Assembly (NCBI RefSeq): GCF_010183535.1
Contig: NC_071333.1
Location: 21,202,587-21,266,586 of the forward strand
Origin: Caenorhabditis remanei
Lineage: Eukaryota > Nematoda > Chromadorea > Rhabditida > Rhabditidae
Length of the DNA stretch: 64,000 nt
Reading direction: 5' to 3'
Under the pieces are notes generated by a model. The model was given only the letters and a program-made list of their open reading frames with translations, made no database searches and was not told where the DNA came from. The position numbers and the translations under genes are program-made. Shown here one piece after another: positions 39,677-51,221 of the stretch; positions within the stretch are counted from its first letter, which is position 1, and the number at the start of each line of letters is the position of its first letter.

Positions 39677-40432
39677 TACCATTCCAAGGGCAACGGCGCA
39701 ACAGAACGCACATTTAGAACCTTTCACCAGTTAACGTCCAAGTACGTGAATAAAACCCATACCGACTGGGATCTAATCCTGCCAGCTCTTACGTTTTGTT
39801 ACAATACGAGCATTCACAGTACTACCGGAGAAACACCTTTCTTCTTAATGCATGGACGTGATCCAATTTTCAGCATCGACAAAACACTGGATTCAACTCC
39901 GGCGGACGAACCTTCATCTACAGAAGAAGATACAGAAAGTTACAAAGAAGAACTCACCCGAAACGTCAGAGAAGCCTGGTTTCACGCTAAGGAACAATCC
40001 GACAAAGCACGTGAGCAATTTTCTAGTAGCTACAACACCCATGCCAAGCCGACTAACATTAGAGTTGGGGACCGCGTCCTGATCAAAAATTATAAATCAA
40101 AAGTAGGTCTTTCTAGAAAATTAGTCCTTCCATGGATCGGACAGTTCCGAGTCATAAAAATAGAACACCCAGAAGCGGAAATCCAGGACATTTCAAACCC
40201 CAGCTCGAAACCGAAGCGCGTTCATCTTGATCAAATCAAGAAATAATTCGAAATTTCAGGACCGGCCGCCACTAATGCACCCACACAGAATGAAAACGGT
40301 AAGGACCCAGAGCCAGATACCGAACCAGCGCCGCAGCCTCAAAACACTGACCCTGCGGAACAACCAGCGACCGAGCCTCGTTATTCTCTTCGAAAATCTA
40401 TTAAACAACCCGAGCGTTTCCAAGCTCATTGA

Positions 40433-40770
40433 GCAGGAGTTCGTCGACTCTAGCGGTTTCCAAATTCACGGTCGCGGGTATTTCACCCAGATTTTTTTTT
40501 CTAAATCATCCTTCATTACGCCCATCCATTAACTCTCATTGAAACCATTTGCTGAATACTTCCAGTCCGTTCAAATATTTGACCCAACACCTCTCCCTTT
40601 ACCATCCTTTTCTCTCTCTTCCTCTCCCTCGCCCTTCTCTTGACGTTTGCAAATCGTTCCGTAATTTCCGTTCAAATCTCCGCGTCCTCTCCCACCATGT
40701 TATAAACGAGAAACTATTTTTCAGTTAAGTATTCGCAACGAGCCTACCAAAGACAACTTGGTTGTGACAA
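40433..40770 (+). other. pol-helicase spacer with a splice-acceptor-like site
   Basis: Pyrimidine-rich DNA between the pol tail and the helicase ATG. CTATTTTTCAG ends at about 40724, 47 bp before the ATG. This is a good nematode 3' splice site that could serve a spliced subgenomic mRNA, as for env genes. Confidence 0.4.
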
Positions 40771-43700
40771 ATGGAAGAACCGCCTAATAAGCGAATGCGT
40801 TCTCTATCAGAAGAAATTCTGTTTCCCGCACCAAGTCCTGAGCCCATGGAACACGGACAAGACTACCATGCTGAAATAGTCAACTTCTCAGGACCATGTC
40901 CCGTTGAAGAAGATTCGATCTTGGAAAATCTCGAGAATATCAGTTCCCAAAGTACAGTTTCGAACAAAGATGATTACATAGATTTCATTGATCCGATCAT
41001 TCCAGAAGAACCTAGTTCTGTCAAATATGGACCAACTGTACTCGTGCAACGCTCCCACAATTCCGTGGTGCCGGAAGTCGAACAAGAGAGTATGGAAATA
41101 GACGAAGACGACACCATCGCAAAGCCTATTCCCATCGGGCTAACCCCACAAGCCGAACATCCGTTCACCGGCAACTACAAAGAGAGAAACGAAGAACTTC
41201 CCCAGAAACCAGCCAAAAAGATTGCAGCTTCAGAATCTCTCGCCGGAATTCAGAAGTTCCGAGAGGAAACACTTCGTCAGATGCTGATCCCAACCGAGAA
41301 AACCAAAGGAACGAATGGAGCCCCAAAAGATGTTCTCAAAACCGTCAATACACCAAATCCAAATGGAGTTCTCTATGCCCTCCTTGAGTCTGCAGGAAGC
41401 GGGACCCACATGATACCTCTTCACAAAGAAGTCGTAGTCAATGACCGTCCCGATCTCTTCATGATCCAGATGACCCAGAAGTCCACGGATACATTGAACG
41501 AAGGACCACCATGTATGCGAGATTTCTATCCTGGAGACCTCGTTTACGTCTTCTCACTTCAACGCCGCCCAGACGCCACACTGGAAAACTTGAAAAAGGA
41601 TTTCACAGCCCTTCTGGATCCAAAAGAGCACACGTTCTGGAACGTCAAAGAGTTCTGTTTGATTCACAGAAGCATTACTCCCAACCGACTTCTTTTGATA
41701 CAAGATGCCAACACCCACATGCGATCAGCAAGTTGCGTAGCCGCAGGGGTTAACCAACTGGTCCGAGCACCAGCTAACCTCCTGAAACGAACTAATGTAC
41801 CACGGAAAAACGGAATCTTAACATGGGCAACCATCTTCCATCCACCTTTCAACGCCGGACAATTGTTAAGAGGAATCCGGCCTGGGGACGGAAAACATTT
41901 TGTAACCCAGGAAACCGATTGTCAGCCAGTGGTAGCTCCATTCCCACCAGTCGTCACCGACTTGAGGACAGTCAACTCGGACGATGTTGACATAATCCGG
42001 GCCTGCCCCGAAATCTGTACTAAGATGGAATTGAGCGACCCAGTCGCGTCAGAAGTCTTGGTAACCACAGCCCACTTTGGCCTTTCTGCCGCCCTCGCCC
42101 TCGAGAACAAGGATCGCGACTACCGGACGTACGCGACCAAAATCGACGCATCCAGAGAGACCAGAAGAGGAACAGTCGTCACCTTCGCTATCAAGAAGCC
42201 AAGTGGCCCACCGTCACTCACGTCGTGGTCCAGAAATGTATCGTTCAAGATGGAACTATCGGACGGAGTTCGCCTCGACATGGAAGTCGACAATGCCACA
42301 GAGGAGAGCAGCACCGTCGTCGTGACCGCCAAACCAGCTCACTCCAGCAGGAACCGAGTTCCGCGCTGCAACGAGCTCACCGGTCAAAACATTGTTGTTT
42401 TCCAACCTGTTGAAAACAACCTTCACCAGCTTCGAGCCATGCCCAAGTTCAAACAGTTCCAAAGCATAGATCAGAACTCTCCAGCAATGCTCCTGGTACG
42501 TGCACTAGCCGGCGGATCTAAAATCCAGTCCGGGAACCACACATACCAAAAGATTAAGCGGGGGAACCTAGTTCTTTCCGACAAGCAATCTAACTATGCG
42601 TGCCTCCTGGTTAATCCTGAAGTCCCAGCAGTGCTCGCCAACTCACCCTTCGGAGTAGGTAAAACACTCATGATCGTAGCAGCAGCTCGACTCGCCGTGG
42701 AGAAGTCTCGTCAGTAAATGTCTCTCCAAGTCCTTACCGGAACTACCAACGCATCCGTCGTTGCCATGGTTCAAACCTACTTGAACCAAGACAAAGAAAA
42801 CTCGGCCCGAGCTGTTCGCCTCATCACCGAACCCAATCGTGCTCGACAGATGGATCCACTCCACACGGAAATTGACTTCTCCGTCCTCTGGCCCAACGCG
42901 TTCCTGAACTTCCTGATCAAGACGGATAAGGAACTCTTGTCTGCCGAACAAGTTCCCAACACTCAGCTGGTCGTAGCCGCAGCAACCTTCCTGAAAAAGC
43001 ACGGATTCCTCGAAGGAGTCACCTTCAAGCATCCCCAGCTAGGACAAATTGCAAGGAAACCCATCATTGAAGCAGACAACGAGGAATCTCCAGACCTCTT
43101 CTCAACCGTCCTGAGAATATACCGCCCTCGCATCGTCCTGGCCACTTCGGCAACGTTAGTCGAGCAATTCAAGAACGGGTCCTGGTCCCCGCTGGTGGAA
43201 AATGTCGAAACTGTGCAAATCGACGAAGCTTCTCAAACTCCATGGTACTCCCTCCTCACCCTGGCCTCAACATTCCCCCAGGCAAGATTCGGACTCATCG
43301 GAGACCACCATCAACTGGCCCCACACGCCCACGTCGATCTTCCACCACTGTGCAAGAATGTTGCAATTGGAAATCTGCTCCAAAGTGCTGCAGAACGGAA
43401 CCTGGTTCCGGCAGTAAATGTAACATCGGTCTACCGCTGCACAAGAGAACTTACGCTTCTCATCTCAAAGTTAGCGTACAACAACACTATCAAGCCGAAG
43501 AGAGAGTCCGAGCCGGAGCATCACCTCATTCAAGGCCTTCACTTACCAAGTAAGTACCCCGTACAGGTCCTAGACCTGCGTTCCCAATCTACCAAAGCGG
43601 GAACCTCCCAATTCAATAAAGAAGAAGCCGACCTAGTCGCAAAACTCGTCAAGAACATCGGAGCACTAGAACAAGGAAGAACAACCAAATCGACAATTGG

Positions 43701-44009
43701 AGTGCTCTGCTTCTACAAAGCACAAGCTGGACTTGTCGGAACCCTCCTCGAGGATGAACCGGTCTTCGTCAACACGATCGACGCGAGCCAAGGTCAAGAA
43801 TTCGATGTCACCTTTGTACTGACATCGTCCTCAACTCCCTTCTCCTAATCTCCCTTCCTCGGAGACGTCAACCGCTTCGTCGTGGCAACCACCCGTGCCA
43901 AGCACCTCTGCGTCGTCTTGGCCAGCCGACAAAATGCCGAGAAGTCCACCATCTGGAGGAGATTCATCGACCACCTCCCAAGGGGCGCCGTCAACGAGCA
44001 CCGAAATTG
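40771..44009 (+). pseudogene. UPF1-like SF1 helicase frame in env position of the Gypsy element (two in-frame stops)
   Basis: One continuous frame of about 1079 codons starts at ATG 40771. It is broken only by TAA codons at 42715-42717 and 43846-43848, and ends at TGA 44007-44009. The first 640 codons are an unrecognised acidic N-terminus followed by a mixed region (GDLVYVFSL; NIVVFQPVENN). The C-terminal part has the full SF1B UPF1-like set: Walker A FGVGKT, motif Ia VLTGTTNAS, DEAS (VQIDEASQTP), GDHHQL, TIDASQGQEFDV and VATTRAKH. Such helicases remodel RNA or RNP. It lies on the same strand as pol and before a polypurine tract, so it appears to be part of the element. The alternative is a captured or neighbouring host gene. 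Confidence 0.75.
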
Positions 44010-44157
44010 ATCTCAAGGTAACTTTGAATCTTCTTAAAGTGGTCTAGTTACTAAAACCAGTATAGCCCCCAGAAACATTTGCTTTTAAATAATACCTTAC
44101 TTAGGATCCTAGATCTAGTTAAAAATGCCCACAATTCATATTAACTTGCCACGGACC

Positions 44158-44954
44158 AGGGACGGTCCTATGCAAAGGGGGGAGGTGTAAGGGATCAGTT
44201 TTCGGGTAGCAAAGATATCAGTAGACAAGGAAGAAAAAGAAGCAGAATAATTGTAAAAAAAGTGAAGCACTCGGATGAAGAAGGAAAACGGATCGAATAA
44301 ATCCTGTCAAAAAGAAAAAGGAAACATCAGAAGAAGCAGAAGAAAACAATGAATAACAGTTCGGAAAAGATCAAGAAGAATATCACGAAAGAAAACCGAA
44401 GAGGACAAATTGGGGAAAAAGAAAGAAATATGGAAATGTGGAAAAGTGATTTTGAAGAGCAGAAAGAAAAGGAAGTGGAAACCCCTAAATCAAGCACCAG
44501 GGACGGTGCTAATTTTTGAAGGGGTGGGATGTCATACGAATCATGCGAGGCGTAAACAAAAACAGCTCCAGCTGTTAAGTGCAACATCTGAGGAGAGAGA
44601 GATAAGAGATAGAAAAAGAAGAGGCACCAATCAGTCTTGCCTCCGGCAAGTCACCTGGCTGGTCGCAGAGAGAACACCTCCTCTGCTCAGCCTTTTCGAC
44701 ATTCTTTCTTTTAGCTTTCTTTTAGTTTTCTTTAACACTTAATCCCCAAGCGAACGATAACATAATTATGTAATATTTATCCCTTAGTTAGACCAATTAT
44801 CTATGTCTCCTTTACTAACCTTTTATAAATAAACTCCATTATGCTAAATGTGTACTGTTGTGAATGTATGAAAAAGAAACTGCCTCCTAGACCCCACCAG
44901 AGGTCTAGGCCGCAGTAAAAGACAGACTGGAAGACATGACCCAACTAAGGGACA
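44158..44954 (+). repeat. polypurine tracts and 3' LTR-like region
   Basis: AAAGGGGGGAGG followed by TGTAAGGGATC (TG at 44186) looks like a polypurine tract and LTR start. A second similar context, GGACGGTGCT...GAAGGGGTGGGA/TGTCATACG, places another candidate LTR start at 44530. TATAAATAAA at about 44826 and a possible CA end near 44954 complete the LTR. The GGACGGT.CT lead-in appears before both tracts, suggesting a local duplication. No matching 5' LTR lies in the window. Confidence 0.5.
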
Positions 44955-44964
44955 TAAGTAATTA

Positions 44965-45240
44965 GAATGTCGATTCAACATTATTTTTTGTTTATTTAAA
45001 TGGTTTTGAACATTTTGACATTAAAAATTCAAAAACTCCAAGAGGAAAAAAAGAAGTTTTTTTTTGAAATTTCAAATCAAGATCAGGAAAAATCGATTAT
45101 CGAAAAAAAATCAAAGATGGAAGTTTTTAAAAAAACATATTTTCTGATTGCTGAATACTTTGGCTTCGTTTAAAAAAAATTTATGCAAAATGGACTTGTT
45201 TCAGCAGAGTTGCATATGAAAGTATGCAGGGGTACTCACT
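44965..45240. repeat. single arm of a foldback repeat family
   Basis: This segment is similar, inverted, to 62889-63170 and, direct, to 63740-64000 (shared GATTCAACAT.ATTTTTTGTTTATTT and CATATGAAAGTA motifs). Here only one arm is present, abutting the 20-bp satellite. Confidence 0.7.
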
Positions 45241-45282
45241 TATGCTCGCTACTGTAACTCTAAAACTGTTAGAAGTTTCCGA

Positions 45283-46954
45283 TTGCGCTATTCGGAAACA
45301 TCCTGATTCTCTCTAACGCATCCCGATCTATTCTAACGCATCCTGATCTGTTCTGACGCATCCTGATCTGTTTTAACGCATTCTGCACCAATCTCAATTG
45401 TCCTGCGCCATTCTGGAGCATCCAGCACAATTATAAAGCATCCTGCCTCATCCTGAAGCATCCTGATTTAGTCAAACGCATCCTAGTCTGTTCTAACGCA
45501 CCCTAATCTGTTCTAACGCATTCTGCACCAATCTCAATTGTCCTGCGTTATTCTGGAGCATCTTGCGCTATTCGGAAACATCCTGATTTTTTCAAACGCA
45601 TGCTGATTTATTCTAACGCATCCTGATCTATTCTAATGCATCCTGACCTGTTCTAACGCATTCTGCACTAATCTCAATTGTCCTGCGCCATTCTGGAGCA
45701 TCCTGCGCTATTCGGAAACATCCTGATTCTCTCTAACGCATCCTGATCTATTCTAACGCATCCTAGTCTGTTCTAACGCACCCTGATCTGTTCTAACGCA
45801 TTCTGCACCAATCTCAATTGTCCTGCGTTATTCTGGAGCATCTTGCGCTATTCGGAAACATCCTGATTCTTTCAAACGCATGCTGATTTAGTCAAGCGCA
45901 TCCTAGTCTGTTCTAACGCACCCTGATCTGTTCTAACGCACCCTAATCTGTTTTAACGCATTCTGCACCAATCTCAATTGTCCTGCGTTATTCTAGAGCA
46001 TCCTGCGCCACTATAATGCATCCTGCCTCATTCTGAAACATCCTGATCTATTCTAACGCATCCTAGTCTGTTCTAACGCAACTTGATCTGTTCTAACGCA
46101 TTCTGCACTAATCTCAATTGTCCTGCGCCATTCTGGAGCATCCTGCGCTATTCGGAAACATCCTGATTCTCTCTAACGCATCCTGATCTATTCTAACGCA
46201 TCCTGATCTGTTCTGACGCATCCTGATCTGTTCTAACGCATTCTGCACCAATTTCAATTGTCCTGCGCCATTCTGGAGCATCCAGCACAATTATAAAGCA
46301 TCCTGCCTCATCCTGAAGCATCCTGATTTAGTCAAACGCATCCTAGTCTGTTCTAACGCACCATGATCTGTTCTAACGCATCCTGCATCAATCTCAATTG
46401 TCCAGCGCCATTCCGGAGCATCCTGCGCCATTATAATGCATCCTGCCTCATTCTGAAACATCTTGATTTATTCTAACGCATCCTGATCTACTCTAACGCA
46501 CCCTGACCTGTTCTAACGCATTCTGCACTAATCTCAATTGTCCTGCGTCATTCTGGAGCATCTTGCGCAATTCGGAAACATCCTGATTCTCTCTAACGCA
46601 TCCTGATCTATTCTAACGCATCCTGATCTGTTCTGACGCATCCTGATCTGTTCTAACGCATTCTGCACCAATTTCAATTGTCCTGCGCCATTCTGGAGCA
46701 TCCAGCACAATTATAAAGCATCCTGCCTCATCCTGAAGCATCCTGATTCAGTCAAACGCATCCTAGTCTGTTCTAACGCACCCTGACCTGTTCTAACGCA
46801 TTCTGCACTAATCTCAATTGTCCTGCGTTATTCTAGAGCATCTTGCGCTATTCGGAAACATCCTAATTCTCTCTAACGCATCCTGATCTATTCTAACGCA
46901 TCCTGATCTGTTCTGACGCATCCTGATCTGTTCTAACGCATCCTGATCTGTTCC
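45283..46954 (+). repeat. 20-bp satellite array 1 (140-bp higher-order repeat)
   Basis: About 83 consecutive 20-bp monomers with consensus near TCCTGATCTGTTCTAACGCA keep perfect 20-bp phase over 1.67 kb without a single-base indel. A diverged monomer TTCTGCACCAATCTCAATTG recurs at 45381, 45521, 45661, 45801, 45961, 46101 and on to 46801. Spacing is 140 bp apart from one of 160, defining a seven-monomer higher-order unit. Confidence 0.93.
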
Positions 46955-48600
46955 TTGTTTTGCTGGCAGACGGCGCATCTTTCGACGACTTTCTGAATGG
47001 ATTGATGCATTCCCTTCCATGTGGCAATTGATTTGACACGTTGCAATGTTTTCTCGAATTCTAGATGGGCACTCTCGAAGAGAGATTCGTGAATCATCTT
47101 GGTGAGTTCTTTTCCATATTGCGATTTGGGTGGAAGAAGAATAATCCATTCTTTTTCTGGTGTTCTCAGGAATACAACGTCGTCATGAATGGTGAATTTC
47201 TTCAAATTGTTTGCCATATCCAAGATCCTCTCATCTTTGGATTGTTCATCTCGAACTTTGGCAAAATCGATGTTGTGATTACTAGTTAAGGCATTGATTG
47301 CAGGTGGTACATCTGCGGTGGCAATCTCTCCTTTCTTCTTGGTGTTCTGCTTGTCTGGCGTTGATTCGGTGTCTTCTTTCTTCTCTGGATGATATCTCGA
47401 AAGAGTATCACAAACGATGTTCTGCTTGCCTGGTCGATACTGGATGTTGATATTCATGTCGTGGATGGTGAGTTGATATTTTCCAAGACGTCCAGCTAAC
47501 TCCTTTCGGTACATCAAAGACTTCAATGGTGAATGGTCCGTTATGATAGTAGTATGAGCGCCATCAATATACGGGCGAAAAGTCTTGGCAGCGAACACTA
47601 ATCCCAGAGTTTCCAATTCGATAGCAGGGTAGTTCTTCTCGAATCGATTGTAGACACGGCTAGCGTAGGCAACAACTCTCAAATCTTTCTCATCATCACC
47701 TTGTTGTTGATACAATACAGCTCCAACTCCTTTTCCAGAAGCATCAACTTCGATGACGAATGGTTTTCCAAGACGAGGAGCTACCAAAATTGGTTCGGTA
47801 GTCAAAGCATCCTTGAGTTGTTGAAATGCTTGTTGTCGCTCAGAAGTCCATTCGAATTTTTCATCTTTCTTGGTGAGTTCGATAATTGGAGCAGCAATCT
47901 TTGAGAAGTTGTTCACAAAACGTCGATAAAATGGTGAAATCCCGATTGAAAATCCAAACTGGTATATAGTTCTTGTCCACCACACAAGTCCAATATTTCT
48001 TGAATATTCGGTATAACTGACTGCACCGGCTTCGTAACCGCATTGAGTCCTCGAAAATCCACTGTAAACCGCCATGCTATACCATCCGCTTTTCGAACCA
48101 AAACGATTGGGGCGAGAAATGGAGAATTTGAGGGTCTGATGATCCTCTGTTCCAGCATTAATCTGATTTGCTTTCCAATTTCTTCTCGTTTTTCTAGCGG
48201 AATTCTATAAATCTTTGTCTGGGGAATGTTGCATCCTTCTTCCAAATCGATTCGATGTTTGATTGGACCGGTGTATTCTCCTAATATACCGTCTGGACCA
48301 ACGAATGCTTCAGCATCCGCGTCGATGATCACTCTCAGGACTTCCTTTTGATTTTCGGTGAGTTTTGATTTTGAAAGATCCACCCAATCTGATATCCGAA
48401 AGTTTTTAGGTGTCTCCTGGGGAAGTTTCGGTAGTTTCGATTCCCAGTCTGCTTCCGGTGATCCTCTGACTTCATTCATCGTTTTCACTTGTCCAATCTT
48501 CGATCCGATGGCAATAGGTTTGTTTTTCTCAAGACGAACACTGGTAGATGAAGGGTTGAAAACTTGAACCATGGTTTTTCCTTTCGGTCCGACTCTGAGC
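46955..48600 (-). pseudogene. Gypsy pol fragment with RT core deleted, between two satellite arrays
   Basis: Minus strand. The 5' part (48600 to about 47940) has a pre-RT region and the RT start (SPFLAPIVLVRKADG, WRFTVDFRGLNAV, LYTSLDFQSGFHHF). It then jumps, with a frame change at about 47940, to the RT thumb (FYRRFVNNFSKIAAP), RNase H (FVIEVDASGKGVGAVLY, TDHSPLKSL) and the integrase zinc-binding region (CAVCQQNK). The RT palm with its catalytic Asp pair is missing. From the thumb onward it is nearly identical to the copy at 60.9-61.97 kb. Both ends pass abruptly into the 20-bp satellite. Confidence 0.85.
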
Positions 48601-49754
48601 TCCAGAATGGCGCAGGACAATTGAGATTGATGCAGGATGCGTTAGAACAGATTAGGGTGCGTTAGAACAGACTAGGATGCGTTAGAATAGATCAGGATGC
48701 GTTAGAGAGAATCAGGATGTTTCCGAATAGCGCAAGATGCTCCAGAATGACGCAGGACATTTGAGATTAGTGCAGAATGCGTTAGAACAGATCAGGGTGC
48801 GTTAGAGTAGATCAGGATGCGTTTGAATAAATCAGGATGTTACAGAATGAGGCAGGATGCATCATAATGGCGCAGGATGCTCCAGAATGGCGCAGGACAA
48901 TTGAGATTGATGCAGAATGCGTTAGAACAGATCAGGGTGCGTTAGAATAGATCAGGATACGTTAGAGAGAATCAGGATGTTTCCGAACAGCGCAAGATGC
49001 TCCAGATTGACGCAGGACATTTGAGATTAGTGCAGAATGCGTTAGAACAGGTCAGGGTGCGTTAGAGTAGATCAGGATGCGTTAGAATAAATCAAGATGT
49101 TTCAGAATGAGGCAGGATGCATTATAATGGCGCAGGATGCTCCAGAATGGGGCAGGACAATTGAGATTGATGCAGGAGACGTTAGAACAGATCAGGGTGC
49201 GTTAGAGTAGATCAGTATGCGTTAGAATAAATCAGGATGTTTCAGAATAAGGCAGGATGCATTATAGTGGCGCAGGATGCTCTAGAATGGCGCAGGACAA
49301 TTGAGATTGGTGCAGAATGCGTTAGAACAGCTCAGGATGTTTCCGAATAGCGCAAGATGCTCCAGATTGACGCAGGACATTTGAGATTAGTGCAGAATGC
49401 GTTAGAACAGGTCAGGGTGCGTTAGAGTAGATCAGGATGCGTTAGAATAGATCAGGATGTTTCAGAATGAGGCAGGATGCATTATAATGGCGCAGGATGC
49501 TCCAGAATGGCGCAGGACATTTGAGATTAATGCAAGATGCATTAGAACAGATCAGGGTGCGTTAGAACAGACTAGGATGCGTTAGAATAGATCAGGATGC
49601 GTTAGAGAGAATCAGGATGTTTCTGAATAGCGCAAGATGCTCCAGAATGGCGCAGGACAATTGAGATTGGTGCAGAATGCGTTAGAACAAGTCAGGGTGC
49701 GTTAGAGTAGATCAGGATGCGTTTGACTAAATCAGGATGCGTTAGAGAGAATCC
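48601..49754 (-). repeat. 20-bp satellite array 2, inverted relative to array 1
   Basis: About 57 monomers of the same 20-bp satellite in reverse complement (GTTAGAACAGATCAGGATGC type), again with perfect 20-bp phase. The marker monomer TTGAGATT..TGCA recurs at 48621, 48761, 48901, 49021, 49161, 49301, 49381, 49521 and 49661. Spacings are 140, 120 or 80 bp, so length changes are whole monomers only. Confidence 0.93.
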
Positions 49755-49756
49755 TC

Positions 49757-50038
49757 TCAACCTCTCAACCAGACGTTTTCTTCAACACAAGAAATCGCCC
49801 TTTCCAAGTCAGCAACCATCACAATCGGTTTTGTTCTAGATGTGAACATGATACCAAGGATAGATTTCAGTATGGATGGTCTGACGTGGATGCAGTCGTT
49901 GAGTGATATCTCATTCTTCCTGTGCGAGGAAGCGTTGAACACAACACGAAGTTTTTTTCTCTGAAAATCGGCGTTTTTATTGACTTCCCCCCACCATTCT
50001 CTTTTGTGTCTTAAATCTACAGTGATCTGAATGTTCAC
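49757..50038 (-). pseudogene. BEL/Pao reverse transcriptase fragment
   Basis: Minus-strand frame of 93 codons with KLRVVFNASSHRKNEISLND, HVRPSILKSILGIM and PIVMVADLERA, the start of a BEL/Pao RT (the VADxExAF palm motif region). It is cut by the satellite immediately after this. The last 14 residues (ISCVEENVWLRG) are encoded by a segment also found next to a single satellite monomer at about 51490. Confidence 0.75.
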
Positions 50039-50189
50039 ATGAGCTCATTTTCAGGTAATTAGTTCACCATCTAGTGTCCAAAACCGGAAATTTTGTCGGT
50101 GTATTTGACAAGTTTGTCAGTGTAACTAACAGTTTGGTCAGAGTAACAGACAATTTGGGGTGTGAAACAGACGAAACGTCAACCATAAA

Positions 50190-50498
50190 GTGAAAACAGT
50201 ATTCCTTGGAGCGGCTGATATTCATGGTTCAACTCGTGTATACAAATCTGTAAATATCAATGACAAACCCATAAAAATGCTACTGGACACTGGAGCAGAC
50301 GTTACTCTCGTGAGCTTGGCAGTCTGGAACCGTCTTGGACGACCGAAGTTGGAACCACCGTCAATCAGAGTGCGAACAGCCAACAATCAAGCCATCTCCG
50401 TGAAAGGATCATTAAGTTGCAACTTCGAGTTGAATGGAGTGAGAGCCGCTGGTACCGCCCACGTCACCGAAACTAATACATTACTTGGAACTTGTTGA
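50190..50498 (+). pseudogene. retroelement aspartic protease fragment
   Basis: A 103-codon frame with MLLDTGADVTLVSLAVWNRL (catalytic DTGA), IRVRTANNQAISVKG and a TETNTLLG end, i.e. a retropepsin-like fold of a Gypsy element. It is isolated on the plus strand without gag or RT in phase. Confidence 0.75.
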
Positions 50499-51221
50499 CA
50501 ATGCCTGTAGGTCCAGTCGAAGACCAGGACACAGTCATAACCCAGGGAGACCCCCTGTATGCGCCGTATGAGACCCGGTTCCGCAGAACCTTCGGATAAG
50601 CTATGCAGACGACAAAACAGTACACATTTTCTCATTGACCCGTTTATTAGGAGAAGAATTAGGGACAAGAGAAAGGGAAAAGGCCATCGACAGGAGTTGC
50701 GGAGCAAAATGTGTAGGAGAAAAACCTCGTTCCCTTGTGGGATGCGAGGAAACCTTACGGTTCTCCTTCCTGTCAGGTAAAACCTGTTACGTAGAGTTTC
50801 GTAGAGTTTTGTGGAGTTTTGTAGAGGTTTTGTAGATGGTTTAGAGGGGAAAAACGAGGGGAAGGAGAACAGATAAAGGGGAATAAAATAAAGTGAAAAA
50901 TAGGGGAAAAATCCGTCACCAACGGACCGCAACGTGGCGTGAAAGTAGTAGAAGTGCGGTGGCGAGGAGACTCGGCAGGCAACGCGCGTTGGCCTAAAAA
51001 GGATGTGGGTTGCCTGCACATCTAAGTCTCGCGACGAACGGGATACTGTAGACAAATGCGCGCGCCGTTTAAATAATGAGGCGCGGCAATAATTTAGTAG
51101 AAATTGGTAGAATTGACCGATTTCGATGGAATAAATCGGGGAAAGGCGATCATAAATAAAGAGGAATAACTGTGTGAGAGTTCGGCTCATAATTTCGGGG
51201 GATTTTGCGGGGAAAATCAAT
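50499..51221. other. non-coding, possible LTR-derived DNA
   Basis: No gene seen. A 277-codon minus-strand frame here overlaps the protease antisense and has no domain. A short tandem GTAGAGTTTTGT-like repeat lies at about 50789-50838. Confidence 0.3.

Larger units (their letters stand above)
35425..40432 (+). pseudogene. Ty3/Gypsy pol, 5'-truncated, decayed and split by a DNA transposon
   Basis: Domains in order: RT from KYQAELEKHI through WNSPIVLVKKKNGSLRVCLDF and the catalytic YIDDIL (about 35850); a frame change near 35920; RT thumb and RNase H (FHIFCDASAVAQG, LHSDHKPL) to 36957; a TGA at 36958-36960; then integrase with an H2C2-type zinc finger (CDKCQKK), GLDLTGP, TDNAKTF and, after the transposon at 37497-39676, NGATERTF. 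These supply the D, D and E of the catalytic core. A GPY-like module and a tail ending RYSLRKSIKQPERF close the polyprotein at about 40432. Gag, protease and 5' LTR are missing. The frame change, stop and insertion mean it cannot encode an active polyprotein. Confidence 0.88.

Noticed and set aside
45283..49754. CRISPR-like array
   Set aside because: Repeats are contiguous 20-bp monomers with no unique spacers, and the genome is eukaryotic; it is a satellite.
50387..51220. 277-codon minus-strand frame
   Set aside because: Overlaps the retroviral-type protease antisense and has no recognisable domain; composition is Phe/Ser/Leu-biased.
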